The notes: a model not told the origin generated them from the sequence alone. A stretch of 64,000 nt of DNA from an uncultured Porphyromonadaceae bacterium (GCA_947176915.1 CAMWSM010000005.1:1-64000); one strand, 5' to 3'; positions 40,156 through 50,255 are shown, counted from the first letter of the stretch. Translations and numbers: made by a program.

Positions 40156-40228
40156 TAAAAGATAAGTGAAAAGGAATTGACGATAGAGAATTAAATCGTC
40201 GAGAGGAGAGGGAGTGGAATAATTGGTG

Positions 40229-40236
40229 CAAAGTTA
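40229..40236 (-). promoter_or_regulatory. Putative -7 element for metX
   Basis: TAACTTTG on - strand between the ncRNA terminator and metX; no clear -33. Confidence 0.4.
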
Positions 40237-40238
40237 AT

Positions 40239-40278
40239 AAAAAAAGGTGTTATTCCTCACGGAGTCACACCTTTTTTT
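40239..40278. terminator. Strong bidirectional terminator hairpin
   Basis: AAAAAAAGGTGT...ACACCTTTTTTT, 12-bp perfect stem plus inner 5-bp stem. Confidence 0.88.
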
Positions 40279-40410
40279 AAATTCCAATGTACCATTATTC
40301 AACCAAACGAACATCGGTCATAATAAATGACAAAACCCTTATCCGTATGAAGATGACCGATGGTGCATCTCAGGTCATCTCGACCGTGGACACACTGATT
40401 ATTTGATTAC
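40239..40410 (-). ncRNA. Candidate structured small RNA upstream of metX, 6S-RNA-like architecture
   Basis: Closing stem 40389-40397/40285-40293 with G:U pairs, bubble with small hairpin 40373-40385, apical 10-bp stem 40353-40362/40312-40321, own promoter and terminator. Confidence 0.6.
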
Positions 40411-40415
40411 GGTGG

Positions 40416-40446
40416 CAAAATTAACATAATATTATTAAAAATGCAA
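40416..40446 (-). promoter_or_regulatory. Predicted promoter of the candidate ncRNA
   Basis: - strand TTG-N20-TAATTTTG. Confidence 0.6.
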
Positions 40447-40663
40447 TATTTTGGAATAAAAAATTTAGAGTTTGATTAAAAATTAATCATAATTTATAAA
40501 TTTAGTTGCTGAAATGTCAAAATTATACACGCTATTAATGATGTTAAAATGTTAAAGAAATTATAATTTATTTAATAAAATGATATTAGCTGTCTTTGGG
40601 AATCGGTTTTCATAGAGCAGAGATAGTGTTGTGAACTATGGGGAAAATTGTTAATTTCGCGAT

Positions 40664-42805
40664 ATGGAAACAATAGCACAGGCTGTGAGCCGCCGACTCA
40701 ATATATCTATACGCCAGGTAGAGGCAACTTTGGAACTCCTCGAGGGGGGAGCGACTGTCCCGTTTATCAGCCGTTACCGCAAGGAGCGTACGGGTTCGCT
40801 TGACGAAGTGGCTATACGCAGCATAGAGACCGCCGCCAGAAGCGAACGTGAATTGCAGGCGAGAAAGGAATATGTGAAAAATGCCATAGAGAGCAGCGGA
40901 CTTCTGACTTCTGACTTGCAGAGAAAAATTTATGCGGCTGAGACCATGACGGAGGTAGAGGATATTTATGCCCCCTACAAGCCTAAGAAAAGGACTCGGG
41001 CTACCATTGCACGAGAGAAGGGTCTGGAGCCATTAGCAAAGATTCTTATGGCAGGCAATGTCCGGCGTTGTGATGAGGCTGCCCGACGCTTTGCGGGGAA
41101 GAATGGTGTGGAGAATGCGGAAGAGGCATTGGCAGGCGCATCCGACATTATTGCCGAATGGGCATCCGAATCATCAAGATTAAGGGGGATTACACGTAAT
41201 GCTTATCAACGAAGGGGTGAATTGAGTTCTACTCCGGTGAAAGGGAAGGAGGCTGAACTTGCCGCTTCCCCCTATGCCATCTATGCTGATTTCACAAGAG
41301 GGGTGAGCAGGATGCAGTCTCATCAGTATCTCGCCCTGAAGCGAGCAGAGAGGGAGGGATTGCTGAAGGTCAGAATGGGAGTTGATGATTTAGAGGCATT
41401 GGATGGTGCACTGTGTCGGGCATTTGTGCCGCGCGGTGGTAGCCGGGAATGTCAGGAAATTGTAGGCAAGGCTGTAGAGGATGCTTCCAAGCGTCTGCTT
41501 CGTCCCTCTGTGGAGAATGAGATATCCACTTCCCTTAAGGAGGCGGCAGACAAGATTGCAATAGGAATATTCTCAGAGAATTTGCGTCAGCTTCTCCTTG
41601 CCTCACCCTTGAAAGGAAGGAGAGTGCTTGCCATGGATCCGGGTTACCGCACAGGGTGTAAAGTGGTTGCTCTTGACAGCCAGGGAAACCTTCTTGAGGA
41701 CACAGTGGTTTATCCCGTTCCTCCCAAAGAGGATTTGAAGGGGGCTCGTGAAATACTCGAGCGTCTGATACGCCGCCATAAGCTTGATGCGATAGCTCTC
41801 GGAAACGGCACTGCCTCAAGGGAGACTGAAAAATTCTTGAAAGGGAGCGGATTAATGGATGCCTCAAAGATATATATCGTGAATGAGAACGGAGCTTCAG
41901 TCTATTCCGCCTCTGATCTTGCCAGAAAAGAGTTTCCGGATAAGGATGTTACTGTAAGGGGTGCGGTGTCAATCGGGCGGCGTCTGATTGATCCGCTTGC
42001 CGAATTGGTTAAAATAGATCCTAAGTCGATAGGAGTTGGACAATATCAGCATGACGTGGATCAAGGGGATTTAAAAGATGCGCTTGATTTCACGGTTATG
42101 AGTTGCGTCAATGCGGTTGGAGTGGATGTGAACACGGCTTCGGAACGACTCTTATCGTATGTCTCAGGCATTGGACCGGCGCTGGCTGCCAATATCGTTG
42201 CCTATCGTGCGGAGAACGGTGATTTCCGCACACGTCAGGAATTGAAGAAAGTGGCACGCTTGGGAAATAAGGCATTTGAGCAGGCAGCCGGTTTCCTCAG
42301 AGTGCCGGGAGGTAAAGAACCGCTTGACAACACAGGCATCCATCCGGAGAGCTACAAAGTGGTGGAGGCTATGGCAAGGGAACTTAAAGTGGATGTATCG
42401 GCTCTTCCCGGTAATAACGATTTACTTGATAGAATAAATGTCAAGCAGATTGCCGCTTTGGGCATATCAGGCGAGGAGACCGTGAAGGATATAATCCTTG
42501 AACTGCGAAAGCCGGGACGCGATCCTCGGCTTGATGATGACAATGATGCATTTGTCGCGGGCATAGGAAGTTTTGAGGAACTTCGGGAGGGTATGGTTCT
42601 CCCCGGCATTGTCAATAATATAACCGCTTTCGGAGCCTTCGTAAACCTTGGAATAAAGGAGAATGGACTGATTCATATTTCCCAGATGTCTCGACGCAGG
42701 ATTCAGTCGGTAGGAGAGGTTTTGAAATTAGGACAGAGGGTAGAGGTAAGGGTTGTGGACATTGACCCTCACCGTCATCGCATAGGGCTGTCGCTTTTGA
42801 TTTAG
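40664..42805 (+). CDS. tex: Tex-family RNA-binding transcription accessory protein
   Basis: 713 aa; PFISRYRKERTGSLDEV, YqgF-like AMDPGYRTGCKVVALD, HhH and S1 domains. Confidence 0.96.
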   Translation: METIAQAVSRRLNISIRQVEATLELLEGGATVPFISRYRKERTGSLDEVAIRSIETAARSERELQARKEYVKNAIESSGLLTSDLQRKIYAAETMTEVEDIYAPYKPKKRTRATIAREKGLEPLAKILMAGNVRRCDEAARRFAGKNGVENAEEALAGASDIIAEWASESSRLRGITRNAYQRRGELSSTPVKGKEAELAASPYAIYADFTRGVSRMQSHQYLALKRAEREGLLKVRMGVDDLEALDGALCRAFVPRGGSRECQEIVGKAVEDASKRLLRPSVENEISTSLKEAADKIAIGIFSENLRQLLLASPLKGRRVLAMDPGYRTGCKVVALDSQGNLLEDTVVYPVPPKEDLKGAREILERLIRRHKLDAIALGNGTASRETEKFLKGSGLMDASKIYIVNENGASVYSASDLARKEFPDKDVTVRGAVSIGRRLIDPLAELVKIDPKSIGVGQYQHDVDQGDLKDALDFTVMSCVNAVGVDVNTASERLLSYVSGIGPALAANIVAYRAENGDFRTRQELKKVARLGNKAFEQAAGFLRVPGGKEPLDNTGIHPESYKVVEAMARELKVDVSALPGNNDLLDRINVKQIAALGISGEETVKDIILELRKPGRDPRLDDDNDAFVAGIGSFEELREGMVLPGIVNNITAFGAFVNLGIKENGLIHISQMSRRRIQSVGEVLKLGQRVEVRVVDIDPHRHRIGLSLLI

Positions 42806-44025
42806 ATCTCTTCCCGCCGTACTTTAGAGTAAACGTTATAGCCTTTGACAATTGAGGGACGCACCACCCAGCGTTGTATGCAATAAGCTGCCACAGAATA
42901 GATGGCGGCTAAAAGCCAAAGCATTTTGAAGTCGTGTGCCTCTTGAGCCAGGCTTGCGCCGTTGGAGTTCATGCGAATGAATCCTTCGACTCCCCATGTG
43001 GCGGGAACAGCATCGCTGACGAATGTCCAGAATGGAGACATTGCATAACGGGGCCAGGTCAAACCGGAAAGGAAAAGGAATACAACAGAGGTTACCACCC
43101 AAAGCACAAACACTGATTCCCTTTCCCAGACGATTCCCTGAAGACAAAAGCCCATGGCAGCGCTCGCTATAATCATGGGAGTGAGGAATGTGATGATTTC
43201 CACAAAATTCCCTGCCATAGGGAAAGCGAACATCAGCGGGACATAATGTATGAGATAAATGATAGGAACAAGGAGGATAGTGATATAGCATAGCATCTGT
43301 CCGAGCATGGTCATCAACACGCTTGGCTGTTCATTTACACCGTCATATCCTATCAAAGAGGGGCGTTCGCGTTTCGCTCCTCCGGCCATTCCTGTGGCTA
43401 AGATGATGCATTGCTGTAGAATAAGGATCAGCACGCCCGGCATGATGAAGGAATCGAACCCACTTTCGATATTGCCCATCGGCACATTCATGACAGGCAT
43501 GAGATCGCCGTCGGTGATTGTTGTGGCAAGAGGGGCGATTTCGTTGATTTTCTCATTAAGAATCTCCGCTCCCATGGCCTGTGCCACATTGGTAGACGCC
43601 ATAAGGAAACCACGATAGCGTAGCAGGAGACTTGATTCGCAAAAGAGCATGGCATTAGCTTGATTTCCCTCCCTTACCTTACGTTCGAAACCCTCCGGGA
43701 TCTCCATTATAGCATAGCATTTATGGGAGTCCATTGCCCGGCGTGCCTCCGCCATGTCGGAGGCATATCCGATCACCCAAGCCTCTTGTGTGGCATCTAT
43801 GTTACGGGTCAGTTCACGACTCAGGGAAGTGCGGTCATGATCCACCACCACCATCTTCACATCTCTAACCAATTCAGGATTATATATGAGAGAGTAGATG
43901 ATCGGATAACCGATGGGGAGGAAGATAAGAAAGAGCATAATTCCGACATCGCCTAAAATCAATTTGAATTCCCGGCAATATACTTTGAAGAGCTGAAGGG
44001 TATATTTCTTAATGAAACTGAGCAT
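42802..44025 (-). CDS. ABC-2 type transporter permease
   Basis: 407 aa; multiple TM, VVVDHDRTSLSRELTRNIDAT. Confidence 0.88.
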   Translation of the reverse strand: MLSFIKKYTLQLFKVYCREFKLILGDVGIMLFLIFLPIGYPIIYSLIYNPELVRDVKMVVVDHDRTSLSRELTRNIDATQEAWVIGYASDMAEARRAMDSHKCYAIMEIPEGFERKVREGNQANAMLFCESSLLLRYRGFLMASTNVAQAMGAEILNEKINEIAPLATTITDGDLMPVMNVPMGNIESGFDSFIMPGVLILILQQCIILATGMAGGAKRERPSLIGYDGVNEQPSVLMTMLGQMLCYITILLVPIIYLIHYVPLMFAFPMAGNFVEIITFLTPMIIASAAMGFCLQGIVWERESVFVLWVVTSVVFLFLSGLTWPRYAMSPFWTFVSDAVPATWGVEGFIRMNSNGASLAQEAHDFKMLWLLAAIYSVAAYCIQRWVVRPSIVKGYNVYSKVRREEI

Positions 44026-44040
44026 GGTTTATTATGAACG

Positions 44041-45204
44041 TTAGGGTGCATAGACCGGTTTAGCCATATTTTTCTTTATGTTCCATATAAAAGTGAATGG
44101 AAGGAGCATGAAGATTATATAAGCCACGAACCAGATGCGGGAATAGTAGACATCAATTCCGTTAAGGGCTTGATCTATGTATATAAGGAAGTTGTAGCGG
44201 GTAGGAATAATCCAGCTGAAAATCCCGATGGCGCCATACATGCTTTCTACGGGGAATGAGAAAGCGGCTATGGAGAATGAGAGGATTCCAAGGAGGGCGC
44301 TTACAGAAAGCGACATACGCAAATTTGGAAGCACGCCGAAGAGGAAAAGAGCGAATCCCTGGCAGGCAAGAACAAACATCAGTTCGGAGAGGGTTATCCA
44401 AAGCCAGGAACCATGCATCGGATAGCCGTTGATCTTGAATAGCCATGATTCCATGAAGATCGCGATGACCCACCATATTATTGTCTGAGGCAGGAGTTTG
44501 GCGGTGAGTGCTTTCAGAATGGAGCCGTCAGCCATGGCCAGCAGTTTGCGGGATGTGCCGTATTTTATCTCCTGTCCGAGGCTGAAACATGTAACGAGGA
44601 GAATCATCAGCTGAAGCACACAGGGAATAAATGAGTTGCACAGATAGACGGCATAGTTGAGGCCCGGATTGTGTATTGCCCGTGCAGAGAGATTGATAGG
44701 GAGCATCAGGGGAGTTACCTCATTGGCAGTAGCCCCTACCGATTCGAGCACAGTCATAGCCACACCCGCCTTAGTGTAAAGCGCCGTGGTCTTGAATGTC
44801 TTGAAGAGAAGGCTTCCGGGCACATAATAGGTCATATTCGTGTAGAAGGTAATGACCGGCTTACGTCCGGCGAGAAGATCCTGCTGGAAATTCTCCGGAA
44901 TCATGAAGAAGCCGAAAATCTTCCCTTCCTGCATAAGATGACGTGCCTCAGTATAGCTGTTGCAATCTTCGGTAAGGTCGACAAGCTGCATGCCGGCAAG
45001 ACTCTGTGTGACTTCTCTCGACAGGGATGAGCCATCCTTATCAATCATAGCCGCAGGCACTTTCAGGGGAAGCCCATCCTCCATAAGGTTTGAAAGAAAC
45101 ATAAAGCAGAACAGAGGGAGGATGAAGAAAGCAGCCCAATAAATAGGACGTCTTACGATCTGCAGGACACTTCTGCGAAATATGGCTATAAAACCTGATT
45201 TCAT
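44041..45204 (-). CDS. ABC-2 type transporter permease
   Basis: 387 aa; same family, AMIDKDGSSLSREVTQSLAGM. Confidence 0.88.
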   Translation of the reverse strand: MKSGFIAIFRRSVLQIVRRPIYWAAFFILPLFCFMFLSNLMEDGLPLKVPAAMIDKDGSSLSREVTQSLAGMQLVDLTEDCNSYTEARHLMQEGKIFGFFMIPENFQQDLLAGRKPVITFYTNMTYYVPGSLLFKTFKTTALYTKAGVAMTVLESVGATANEVTPLMLPINLSARAIHNPGLNYAVYLCNSFIPCVLQLMILLVTCFSLGQEIKYGTSRKLLAMADGSILKALTAKLLPQTIIWWVIAIFMESWLFKINGYPMHGSWLWITLSELMFVLACQGFALFLFGVLPNLRMSLSVSALLGILSFSIAAFSFPVESMYGAIGIFSWIIPTRYNFLIYIDQALNGIDVYYSRIWFVAYIIFMLLPFTFIWNIKKNMAKPVYAP

Positions 45205-45215
45205 TTAACTCCTGA

Positions 45216-46256
45216 TTACTGTTCGAGAATCACTGACATGCCCGGACGCAGATTGTCCACTTTTTTTGTGGGGCGTGCCTTAACCTGGAAAGTACGTGCA
45301 TCGAAATCACCTGTTGACTTGGTAGCCTGCCAGTTGGCGTAGGTGCCGAGGTCGCGGATATAGAACACTTTTGCAGTGGCATGAATGTCAAGGGCAGGAA
45401 TATAGACTTTTATCTCTGTGCCTAACTTAATGTCTTTCAATACAGTCTCACGCACGTTAAACACTACCCAATGATCATCTTTCTGAAGGGTCATAATCGG
45501 GGCTCCGGTAGCCACAAGTTCAGAGACATTAGGATAGACATCGGTGATCTCACCATCGCAGGGCGCCACGAGATACTGGTCTTCAAGAATAGCCTCTACC
45601 TCTTTCACACTTCCCTTAGCGACATTCACCATAGCCTGCGAAGCCATTTTCTCCTCTTTCTGAGCCCCGGCTCTTGCCAGATCATACTGGCTTTTAGCGG
45701 CAGCCTCACCTGCAGTAGCAGCCTGATAAGCAGCTTTCGCCTCATCGCGTTTCTGTTCGCTTACAACACCTTTTTCAAAAAGGTTTTGCATGCGCTGATA
45801 TGTTTTCTGAGCTATTCCGCTTGCCGCCTGCGCCTGTTTCCACACCTCCATTGCACTGTTGATTATCTGGGAGCGCGTTCCTGCATCCACGCGAGCATTT
45901 GTTGCAGCAGCAGCCTCTTCCATAGCCTGTGCCTGCGCAAGACGGGCATCCACCAGTGAGGAATGAATCTTTACGAGAGTATCGCCTGTCTTGACATGAG
46001 CGCCCTCTTCGACGTAAAATTCAGCCACGCGGCCGGGGAGTTTGCCCGAGATACGCACTTCAGTAGCATCGGCTTGTCCCTGAATGGTGTCAGGACCTTG
46101 TTTTATGGCAAGGAAACCAAAGATTGCGAGTCCGGCTATCACGAGCAAGACAATCACTATTGTGAGGATGAGGGTTCGATCTTTTGCAGAGACAGCATCC
46201 TTATCTGCCTGAGATTGAAAATCGGGTTGTGTCTGAGGGGTCTGTATAGTTGCCAT
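45216..46256 (-). CDS. HlyD/EmrA-family periplasmic adaptor
   Basis: 346 aa; single TM, RISGKLPGRVAEFYVEEGAHVKTGDTLVKI, coiled coil. Confidence 0.92.
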   Translation of the reverse strand: MATIQTPQTQPDFQSQADKDAVSAKDRTLILTIVIVLLVIAGLAIFGFLAIKQGPDTIQGQADATEVRISGKLPGRVAEFYVEEGAHVKTGDTLVKIHSSLVDARLAQAQAMEEAAAATNARVDAGTRSQIINSAMEVWKQAQAASGIAQKTYQRMQNLFEKGVVSEQKRDEAKAAYQAATAGEAAAKSQYDLARAGAQKEEKMASQAMVNVAKGSVKEVEAILEDQYLVAPCDGEITDVYPNVSELVATGAPIMTLQKDDHWVVFNVRETVLKDIKLGTEIKVYIPALDIHATAKVFYIRDLGTYANWQATKSTGDFDARTFQVKARPTKKVDNLRPGMSVILEQ

Positions 46257-46277
46257 GAGAATATTTTTTATAGGGAT

Positions 46278-47708
46278 TTAATAAATAAGATTTCCGAGCA
46301 CTTTCGAGAGATATGTCTGGCATAATCTAATGCCGATCTGAGCATCAATCTTTTCAGAATTGGCAGCCAGCCAAGCTGTCTGGGCTCCGATCACGTCGTT
46401 GGTTGTAAGCACTCCCTCCTTGAAACCGAGCTCTGCCTGACGCATGTTCTCGTCAGCCTTCTGAAGATTGGTAACAGTCATATCGTAGGTTTTTTTTGCC
46501 TCGTCAAAACTGAACTGGGCCTGGCTTACCTGCAACTGGACCTTCTCCTCCACATCCTCAAGCATAAGGCGGGAAGCATTGGTCTGGGCTTTGGCTGCCT
46601 TGTAGCGGTTGTAATCACCTTTCCAATGCCATATAGGAACCGTGAGAGTTGCGCCCACATTGAAACCGCCTCCGAATTTTTTCTCAAAACCGTCAATCAC
46701 GTTCGGATTAGAAAAGGAGTATGCGCCGACAAGGGCAATTTTTGGCAACATCTCCCCGAGGGCGAGTTTCTCCTTGCTTTGCAGCATATTGATGCCTTGA
46801 CGGATTATTTCAAGATCCTGGCGTTTTGCATAAACATCCTCCATATTGGCAGTCGGGGCAGCTACGGCATCTCCGGCGTGTTTCAGGCCTTCATCCTGAA
46901 GTTCCATTTGGGTGTTGACAGGGAGGCCGCAAAGCTGGGCGAGGGCCATGCGTGAAAGAGTCAGACCGTTGTCTACTTTAGTTAGGGCAATTTTGGCTTC
47001 ATTAAGCTTTACTTCCACTGTCAGGAGGTCGCTTCTTGTTGCCACTCCTTCATCAAGCATGGCCTGCACGTCATATCGGAGAGTATCGACGAGATTTACA
47101 AAACTTTCCGCGAGTTCTTTCTTCTCTTTAAGAGACACTACAAGCCAGTAAGCTTCATCGACGGCAAACACCACATCCTGAGTGAGGTTATTTCTGGAAG
47201 CCTTTGCAAGTTTTTCTCCGAATCCGGCAATCTGATTGAGCGCACGAATCTGACCACCCATATAAATGGGCTGAGTAAGTGTTATTGCTCCCGCAAAAAC
47301 ATTGTGGACATCATACTCCATTGCTTCCTTGGGAATAACGGCAACTTCCGTAGGGATGTAACTACCGGTAGCAGGGTCTTTGATAGGAACGCCGTTTGCA
47401 TCCTTGAGTATGTTGTAGTTATATTTCTGCGTGGCCGGGTCGAAACTCATGGTGGGAAGTTTGGCATCTTCTCCAAGCAGGGCAATCTTATGTTGGTTAT
47501 ACATATATGTTCCCGTAAAGTCTATGCCTGGCAGATATGCTGATTGAGCCGCTTTGCGATAGTATTCCGCACTCCGAATATTTTCCTCCGCCATGCGGAT
47601 GGTCTTATTGTTTCTTACTGCCATGTTGCGGCAAGAATCGAGCGAGACAGATGCTGATGCCGCCAGTGATAGAGAGGCAAAAGATATAAGCAATAAAAGT
47701 TTTTTCAT
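46278..47708 (-). CDS. TolC-family outer-membrane efflux protein
   Basis: 476 aa; signal peptide and duplicated TolC-like helices. Confidence 0.92.
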   Translation of the reverse strand: MKKLLLLISFASLSLAASASVSLDSCRNMAVRNNKTIRMAEENIRSAEYYRKAAQSAYLPGIDFTGTYMYNQHKIALLGEDAKLPTMSFDPATQKYNYNILKDANGVPIKDPATGSYIPTEVAVIPKEAMEYDVHNVFAGAITLTQPIYMGGQIRALNQIAGFGEKLAKASRNNLTQDVVFAVDEAYWLVVSLKEKKELAESFVNLVDTLRYDVQAMLDEGVATRSDLLTVEVKLNEAKIALTKVDNGLTLSRMALAQLCGLPVNTQMELQDEGLKHAGDAVAAPTANMEDVYAKRQDLEIIRQGINMLQSKEKLALGEMLPKIALVGAYSFSNPNVIDGFEKKFGGGFNVGATLTVPIWHWKGDYNRYKAAKAQTNASRLMLEDVEEKVQLQVSQAQFSFDEAKKTYDMTVTNLQKADENMRQAELGFKEGVLTTNDVIGAQTAWLAANSEKIDAQIGIRLCQTYLSKVLGNLIY

Positions 47709-47890
47709 AAGTCAGATATAAATGGAAAGGCATTGGTATGCCCGTTATAACGGAGGAAAGGATACCTGCCTATTGATAATACAAATTTAGTGAAAAATTG
47801 TTTAAAAAAAGAAAAAATAGACCAATTAAAAGGAAAAGAATTCCCACTTATTATGGTGGAATTCTAAATGGGTGACGAGAAAGAAAGCGG

Positions 47891-48125
47891 GACAATTTTA
47901 AGATTCGAATTTCTCCAGAAAGGATCTATAATGGAGATTATACTCAAGCCCGTAACACTACTATTCAGAAGATGCTTCGTATGGTTGGATTTGGGGATAA
48001 TATCGGGTCAGGTTTCCGGAAAATTTTAAACGCATGGAAAACTATCGGTTTTCCGCAGGCTGACATACATGAAGATTCTTATTACATAGCGGGATTGAAG
48101 AGCAATCCCCTACCACGCATTACGA
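47891..48125 (+). pseudogene. Remnant of AlbA_2/RecG-like ATP-binding protein
   Basis: Frame reads FKIRISPERIYNGDYTQARNTTIQKMLRMVGFGDNIGSGFRKILNAWKTIGFPQADIHEDSYY; lacks N-terminal domains and start region. Confidence 0.65.
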
Positions 48126-48154
48126 AAAAAAAAGGATGTATCTTAATCTTGATA

Positions 48155-48661
48155 CTATTCAAGATAGGTTATGTTAGCCGGATTCCATTTGTCGAGGGGT
48201 TTGTGGGGGGTAAGGACGTAACCGACAGGGATTACGTTGAAGGGGACGAACGTATCATCTATCTTCAGGAGTTGTTTTACTTTCTCCATGCGGTCAAAGT
48301 GAGGGTAGAGTGCTGTCCAGACACTTCCGAGACCTAAGGAGTTGGCAGCCAGAAGTATGTTTTCTGAGGCAGCGGAAAGATCCTGAACCCATAAGGTGTC
48401 ATCCACTCCCTCAAGAAATTTCTTGCTGTCTCCACAGGATACAATGGCTGCGGCTGCATCTTTAGCCATTTTGCAGTAGGGGAGGGAATCGGCAAGCTGC
48501 GCAAGGAGTGTCTTATCAGTAACAACATAGAAATGCCAAGGCTGACGGTTCACCCCGCTTGGAGCAGCCATAGCTGCATGCAAAAGTTGCTCAATCTGAT
48601 TTTTACTTACCTCACGCGTCGTGTCAAACAATCGGTCGCTGGTGCGTGTAAGGATATTTTT
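48155..48661 (-). CDS. Nitroreductase family protein
   Basis: AAMAAPSGVNRQPWHFYVVTDKTLL; likely start MKNILTRTSDRLF. Confidence 0.9.
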   Translation of the reverse strand, partial: KNILTRTSDRLFDTTREVSKNQIEQLLHAAMAAPSGVNRQPWHFYVVTDKTLLAQLADSLPYCKMAKDAAAAIVSCGDSKKFLEGVDDTLWVQDLSAASENILLAANSLGLGSVWTALYPHFDRMEKVKQLLKIDDTFVPFNVIPVGYVLTPHKPLDKWNPANITYLE

Positions 48662-48818
48662 CATTACAATATTCTCATCGTTGCGTTCTGCAATATTTTT
48701 CATAATAATACTTTATATGATTTAAGAGTTCAGCTTTTAATTAATAAAACGTTGGGGTTAAGACAATGTTCAGGCAATGTCAAGACGGGTCTTGGGAGAG
48801 TAATGTCAAAAAGGGATA

Positions 48819-48850
48819 TTTGGCGTGTTGGGGAATAATGGCTAACTTTG
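48819..48850 (+). promoter_or_regulatory. Predicted promoter of MATE gene
   Basis: TTTG-N20-TAACTTTG, 28 nt upstream of ATG. Confidence 0.6.
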
Positions 48851-48878
48851 CAAATGAAAACAGAATAGAGCCTTATTC

Positions 48879-50255
48879 ATGAAGGGAAAAGCATTCATAC
48901 GTAAAATCACACCGGAATCATATCTTGAATCATATAAGAGCCTTATCAGGCTCGGAGTGCCCGTGCTTGTTACTCAGATAGGGGTTATTGTAGTGAACTT
49001 TGCCGACACGATGATGGTCGGGGCATACGGTCTGGATGAGCTTGCGGCGTCAGCTTTCGTCAACAGCCTGTTCATAGTTGTGATGGTGATGCTGATGGGC
49101 TTTGCAGGAGGAGTAACCCCTCTTATCGGCGCTCTCTACGGGAGAGGGGATCATGAGGAGGGAGGAAGGATTTTGCGTGGCGCACTTCAGGTGAATCTTA
49201 TCATGGCGGTGCTCTTCACCCTCATCATGAGCGGACTTTATTTCTTTCTGGACAGGTTCGGTCAGGATGAGGAATTGCTTCCGATAGCACGTGAATATTA
49301 TCTTATAGTGCTTTTCACTCTCCTGCCGATGACCGTGTTCAATTGTTTTCAGCAGATGGCTAACGGCACGACCGACACAGCCACTCCCATGTGGATAATT
49401 CTTGGATGTGATGTGCTGAACATAGGAGGCAACTATCTTTTGATATTCGGCAAGTTCGGGTGTCCCGAGTTAGGACTGACAGGAGCGGGGATAAGCACCT
49501 TGACCGCCCGCACGACGGGGGCGATAGCTATTGTGGCAGTAGTAGGGTGGCGCAAAAGATACCGTCCTTACTGGAATGCAATGAAAAGTCTCTCCGCGGG
49601 AGGGGATAGAAGGATGAAAGTGTGGATCACAAGTTATCCTTTAATGATTCAGAGCGGGGTGGAATGCGGCCTATGGGCATTCGGAGCCATTGTCAGCGGT
49701 TGGTTCGGGAAAGTTCAGCTTGCCGCCTATCAGGTTATGAACACGATAGCGCAGCTTGGATTTATGACCTATATGGGATTCGGATGGGCGACGTCTATCC
49801 GTGTCGCCAACTTTACGGGTGTGGACGACATAGCCGGAGTAAGACAGATCACGAAAGCCGGATTGCATCTTGTGCTGGGGTTGGCAACCATAGCCTCAAT
49901 AATCTTCTTCTTCTTTACGGAAAACCTTGTTCATCTCTTCACTCCGGAGGATAATGTAGCCGTAGCGGCAATCTCACTCATTCTCCCCTTGATCCTCTAT
50001 CAGTATTGCGACGGGGCACAACTAACCTTTGTCAATGCCTTGCGCGGCACTTCCGTAGTGAAGCCTTTGCTTTGGATTTCGCTGATCAGTTATATTGCAG
50101 TAGGCATACCCGTGCTCCTGTTGTTTGCAAAAGGATTCAATCTTGGGGTGGTGGGTGTATATTACAGTTTTTCCGTAGCGCTTGCCACAGCCACTGTGTT
50201 GCTTGTCATAGCGTTCCGCAAGGCATTGACAGGGCTGTCAATAAAAAATCGGTAA
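48879..50255 (+). CDS. MATE family efflux transporter
   Basis: 458 aa, about 12 TM; VNFADTMMVGAYGLDELAASAFVNS. Confidence 0.93.
   Translation: MKGKAFIRKITPESYLESYKSLIRLGVPVLVTQIGVIVVNFADTMMVGAYGLDELAASAFVNSLFIVVMVMLMGFAGGVTPLIGALYGRGDHEEGGRILRGALQVNLIMAVLFTLIMSGLYFFLDRFGQDEELLPIAREYYLIVLFTLLPMTVFNCFQQMANGTTDTATPMWIILGCDVLNIGGNYLLIFGKFGCPELGLTGAGISTLTARTTGAIAIVAVVGWRKRYRPYWNAMKSLSAGGDRRMKVWITSYPLMIQSGVECGLWAFGAIVSGWFGKVQLAAYQVMNTIAQLGFMTYMGFGWATSIRVANFTGVDDIAGVRQITKAGLHLVLGLATIASIIFFFFTENLVHLFTPEDNVAVAAISLILPLILYQYCDGAQLTFVNALRGTSVVKPLLWISLISYIAVGIPVLLLFAKGFNLGVVGVYYSFSVALATATVLLVIAFRKALTGLSIKNR

Noticed and set aside
40277-40410. TPP- or SAM-type riboswitch upstream of metX
   Set aside because: CTGAGATG and GGATAA resemble parts of the TPP core, but GCGUAGGGAA and the conserved P1/P2 strings are missing; no SAM-I core (GGnGGGACnGGCCC-like) was found. 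Kept as an unclassified structured RNA.
48155-48703. Upstream start of nitroreductase (MKNIAERNDENIV)
   Set aside because: MKNILTRTSDRLFDTTREVS at 48661 gives the usual family N-terminus; the upstream segment repeats similar sequence and is probably non-coding.
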